From NCBI GenBank assembly GCA_042088665.1, contig JBELMB010000017.1, positions 1 to 48,485 on the forward strand: DNA of 48,485 bases, written 5' to 3'. Positions within the stretch are counted from its first letter, which is position 1, and the number at the start of each line of letters is the position of its first letter. Positions 46,267-48,485 of the stretch are shown piece after piece. The notes under the pieces are model-generated. The model was not told where the DNA came from. It saw nothing but the letters and a program-made list of their open reading frames with translations, and did not search any database. The stretch is from JBELMB01 sp042088665. Its GTDB lineage: Bacteria > Pseudomonadota > Alphaproteobacteria > Rhodobacterales > Rhodobacteraceae. Position numbers and translations under genes: made by a program.

Positions 46267-48216
46267 TCAGCGGATCAAAACCAAAAGGATCAGCGCCAGA
46301 TCGATGCCAATCAGGATCGCCGCGTATTTCAACAGCTTCCTGATTGTGCCCCATGTGGTGGTCACGCCGGAGTAACCGCCCGCGGGCTTCCAGATGGCGT
46401 AAAGCGCGAAGACCGCAACAAAGAAGCCGACGTAGGGCACCAGTTGCATGAGGAAAGCAAAGAAGGAATACACCCATCGCAACCAGTCATGGGTCGGCGC
46501 AAAGCCCGACTGGCGCTGTGTCAGATGGTCCGCACGGGACATGGCGGAACGGCTCTTTGCGTCACCACCCGACCAAGGGCGCGCCGCGCTGTTCTGCGAT
46601 CGGCCTCTTGTGCGGTCCGCGGATTGCCGGGAGGATTGCTGCGCCCTTCCTGTTCTGGGGACAGAACTTTGCCCCTCCTGTGTGGACTGGTCCTTTCGGT
46701 CAAAGGCTGGCAGGCGGATCGGCTCGAACGGGGGAGGTTCGGCAGGTTGCCACCAGTCGGGCGTTGGCAGGCGCCCCTCGGCGCTGGCTTCGCGAAAGGC
46801 ATTGGCCGCCTCGATATCGTCCTGCGTCGCGCCGGTCTGTCGGCCCAGCAGCATCCAGGCGCGCTCTGCCAGCGCCAGCCCCTCGCTGCCACCCACCATG
46901 TAAAGAAAAGAGGCATAGCCCTGCCCCGTCGTCACCGGATTGCCCGCGCGAAAGGGACGTTGCGGCCCGCCCGCCCGTTCCGACTGGTGCAGCCACGCGC
47001 GGAACCGGCGGCGCGCCTCGCGCGGCACGGCGAGTTTGTCGTTGACCGTCAGGCCCGTGACCTCCTGCCGCCCGCCACGGCGCATGAACCGCGTCTTGTC
47101 CGGGTGCAGGACAAAGCCCTCATCGCTGATGATGGCGCGCGCGGCGGCGTGAAAGGTCTTGAGCGCCTTGTCGCCCGGGAACGGCCCCGAAAAGGTCATG
47201 TCATCGGCATAGCGCGTATAGGCAAAGCCGAACCGCCGCGCCAGACCAGTCAGCCGCCGGTCCAGCTTGCGCGCGACCAGATTGGCGATGGCCGGGCTGG
47301 TGGGGGCCCCCTGCGGCGTTGCCCGCGGGCCGGTGGCCACATGCCACGTGGTGCCGTCGATCTCGATCTCTTCGCGCGGGGCCTCGGTGGCGATGAGCGC
47401 CATCAGGGCCGCCTCGGCCTCGGCATAGCCCAGCGCCGCAAAGAGCCCCTTGACCCGGGCATAGGTCACCGTCGGAAAGAAATCCTTCAGGTCCATGTTG
47501 ATGACCAGCGCCTGCCCGACATGCGGCGTGGCGTTGGTCACGATGGACCGCCCGGCGCGGAACCCATGTGCGGCCTCATGCGGCGTCACCTGCGCAAGGA
47601 TATTGTCCAAAAGCCAGTATTGCGCGCGTTTCATCCGCGGCCGCGGGGCCGAGATCCTGCGCAGGCCGCCGGTCTTTTTCGGGATCTCGAAGGTCTGGTA
47701 ATGCGCCACCCGGGAAACCCGGCGGTGGTGGGCGAGGAACTTCAGCTCCGGCAGGCCGATGCCCATGGCCTCCGACAGAGCGATGGCGCCTTCGATCACC
47801 GGCAGGTCCTGTGCCGCCAGCCGCGCAGTGTCGACCGTATCGTCGCGCAGCGGCGCAGATGAGACATCGCCAAGCGAGAGCACAGAGGCGCGTTTGCGGG
47901 CATCAAAGGCCGCGCCCCGGGCATTGCGCGCCTCTATGGCCTTGCGCTTTGTCTCGACCCGCTTGAGGCGGGCAAGGCGCATGCGCTCTTTCATGATCGC
48001 CTGCAGCGCCTTCTCAGGATCTGACAGGGACCGGTCGCGGGCCATGATTTCGGCGATCTCGGTTTGCAGGGCCCTGCGCTGTTCAAAAAACGCCTCGGGC
48101 AGCGCGCCGACCTCTGTGCCCCGCTCCCAAAAGCCGTGGCGGATCATCTCTTCGAGAACGACCTCGTCAAGGGAGCTGTCGGCAATCCGGTCGCGCAGGG
48201 AGGAGACATTGCTCAT
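46267..48216 (-). CDS. Retron-type reverse transcriptase with two C-terminal transmembrane segments
   Basis: A 649-residue protein. The start is ATG 48216, with GGAGGG upstream; the frame is open to 48282. Residues 1-150 are helical and charged. The RT domain (~155-440) has DLKDFF (242-247, catalytic Asp), the retron-diagnostic NATPH (NAxxH, 228-232), QGAPTSPAIAN (302-312), YADD (336-339, the catalytic pair) and the retron VTG motif (386-388). A polar Ser/Gln/Arg-rich linker (~505-575) leads to two hydrophobic segments (~582-608 and ~628-648) and a short tail. There is no maturase X or HNH domain, so it is not a group II intron. Retrons make multicopy single-stranded DNA and act as phage-defence toxin systems; in some, a separate two-TM protein is the effector. 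Here a membrane part appears fused to the RT. The hairpin upstream fits an msr/msd locus. Confidence 0.88.
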   Translation of the reverse strand: MSNVSSLRDRIADSSLDEVVLEEMIRHGFWERGTEVGALPEAFFEQRRALQTEIAEIMARDRSLSDPEKALQAIMKERMRLARLKRVETKRKAIEARNARGAAFDARKRASVLSLGDVSSAPLRDDTVDTARLAAQDLPVIEGAIALSEAMGIGLPELKFLAHHRRVSRVAHYQTFEIPKKTGGLRRISAPRPRMKRAQYWLLDNILAQVTPHEAAHGFRAGRSIVTNATPHVGQALVINMDLKDFFPTVTYARVKGLFAALGYAEAEAALMALIATEAPREEIEIDGTTWHVATGPRATPQGAPTSPAIANLVARKLDRRLTGLARRFGFAYTRYADDMTFSGPFPGDKALKTFHAAARAIISDEGFVLHPDKTRFMRRGGRQEVTGLTVNDKLAVPREARRRFRAWLHQSERAGGPQRPFRAGNPVTTGQGYASFLYMVGGSEGLALAERAWMLLGRQTGATQDDIEAANAFREASAEGRLPTPDWWQPAEPPPFEPIRLPAFDRKDQSTQEGQSSVPRTGRAQQSSRQSADRTRGRSQNSAARPWSGGDAKSRSAMSRADHLTQRQSGFAPTHDWLRWVYSFFAFLMQLVPYVGFFVAVFALYAIWKPAGGYSGVTTTWGTIRKLLKYAAILIGIDLALILLVLIR

Positions 48217-48485
48217 GCGTGCCCTCCAACCGATTGAAAAGAGGGAAGACGCAGGAGATCTTGCCGCTTTGTCCTGCCCCATTGACGGGACTGGGACGCG
48301 CGCGGCCTGCGGGACAGGGAAAGCAAGAGAACCGGTGCCTTCGAACAGCTCTCAGGGCTGGATCGATCAACTCCCCGCGCCCCCGCCCCCTCTGTGCGTT
48401 TTGAGTTCTGCGAACTCAAAACGCACAGAGGGGGCTGGGGGCGCATCGTGAAGATTGAGCCAGCGATGCATATGTGCCCGTGTGG
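48217..48485 (-). ncRNA. Candidate retron msr/msd non-coding RNA region (boundaries unknown, may be cut by window edge)
   Basis: 269 nt upstream of the reverse transcriptase with no gene. It holds the long hairpin at 48377-48444 and, nearer the RT, a second possible stem formed by CCTGTCCC and GGGGCAGG (minus strand, about 48265-48320). In retrons the msr-msd RNA lies directly 5' of the RT and ends in a repeat (a2) pairing with a 5' repeat (a1). I could not identify a1/a2 or the branching guanosine, and the 5' end may lie beyond 48485. Confidence 0.5.
48377..48444. repeat. Near-perfect 32-bp inverted repeat (probable msd-type hairpin)
   Basis: Arms 48377-48408 and 48412-48444 pair over 24 bp without mismatch, from the 3-nt loop (48409-48411) outward. 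There is then one unpaired base (48436) and another 8 bp. Neither strand has a T-run after the stem, which argues against an intrinsic terminator. A long stem of this kind just 5' of a retron-type RT is the usual msd signature. Confidence 0.85.

Noticed and set aside
46267..48216. The reverse transcriptase as a group II intron maturase.
   Set aside because: It has retron NAxxH and VTG motifs and no maturase X/HNH domain, and no intron RNA ends were seen.
48377..48444. The long hairpin as a Rho-independent terminator.
   Set aside because: Neither flank has a T-run; the position 5' of a retron-type RT gives a better explanation.

Overview
The window reads as chromosomal DNA of a GC-rich alphaproteobacterium, most likely a marine Rhodobacteraceae (Roseobacter group). 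The evidence is codon usage, the style of the peptide-type ABC importer and iol genes, and a CtrA-type TTAA-N7-TTAA site. No sequence search was run, so the taxon is an inference. Almost every gene is on the minus strand. The only plus-strand gene is a small VOC-fold protein. No tRNA, rRNA, CRISPR array or insertion sequence was seen.

Positions 1-6470 are metabolic. They hold the start of an ABC importer permease (cut by the window edge) and its Tat-type solute-binding protein. Next come three genes for consecutive late steps of myo-inositol breakdown: iolC kinase, iolB isomerase and an iolJ-type aldolase. A 2-hydroxyacid dehydrogenase follows. A hybrid sensor histidine kinase (6789-9089) and the VOC protein (9341-9763) lie on either side of a divergent promoter region with a CtrA-like box.

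Positions 9783-45945 are the main point of interest. They form one tightly coupled minus-strand gene set, read from right to left. It starts with a ~9,679-residue repeat protein with an N-terminal LEPR-XLL motif. Then follow a DUF3467 protein, a GAF-like/HlyD membrane-fusion protein, a PqqD-like/M50 site-2-protease/HlyD fusion, a C-terminally shortened SecA paralogue and a periplasmic adaptor. Three of the junctions are 4-nt overlaps. The giant protein carries RTX calcium repeats but no recognisable Sec signal peptide, and the set has no HlyB-type ABC exporter. I infer a dedicated export system in which the SecA-like ATPase, the M50 fusion and the HlyD-type adaptors handle the LEPR-XLL giant. 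The giant itself contains an N-terminal array with an eight-copy IPVI-type motif, a two-cysteine domain, a ~3.1-kb RTX block, a propeller-like region, five parallel beta-helix modules, a nidogen-like domain, six to seven near-identical Ig/cadherin-like repeats between two PKD-like domains, and a Calx-beta-like end.

Positions 46267-48485 hold a retron-type reverse transcriptase (NAxxH, YADD and VTG motifs) fused to two C-terminal membrane segments. Upstream is a near-perfect 32-bp-stem hairpin that is a good candidate for part of its msr/msd RNA. It looks like a membrane-effector retron, that is, a probable phage-defence element.
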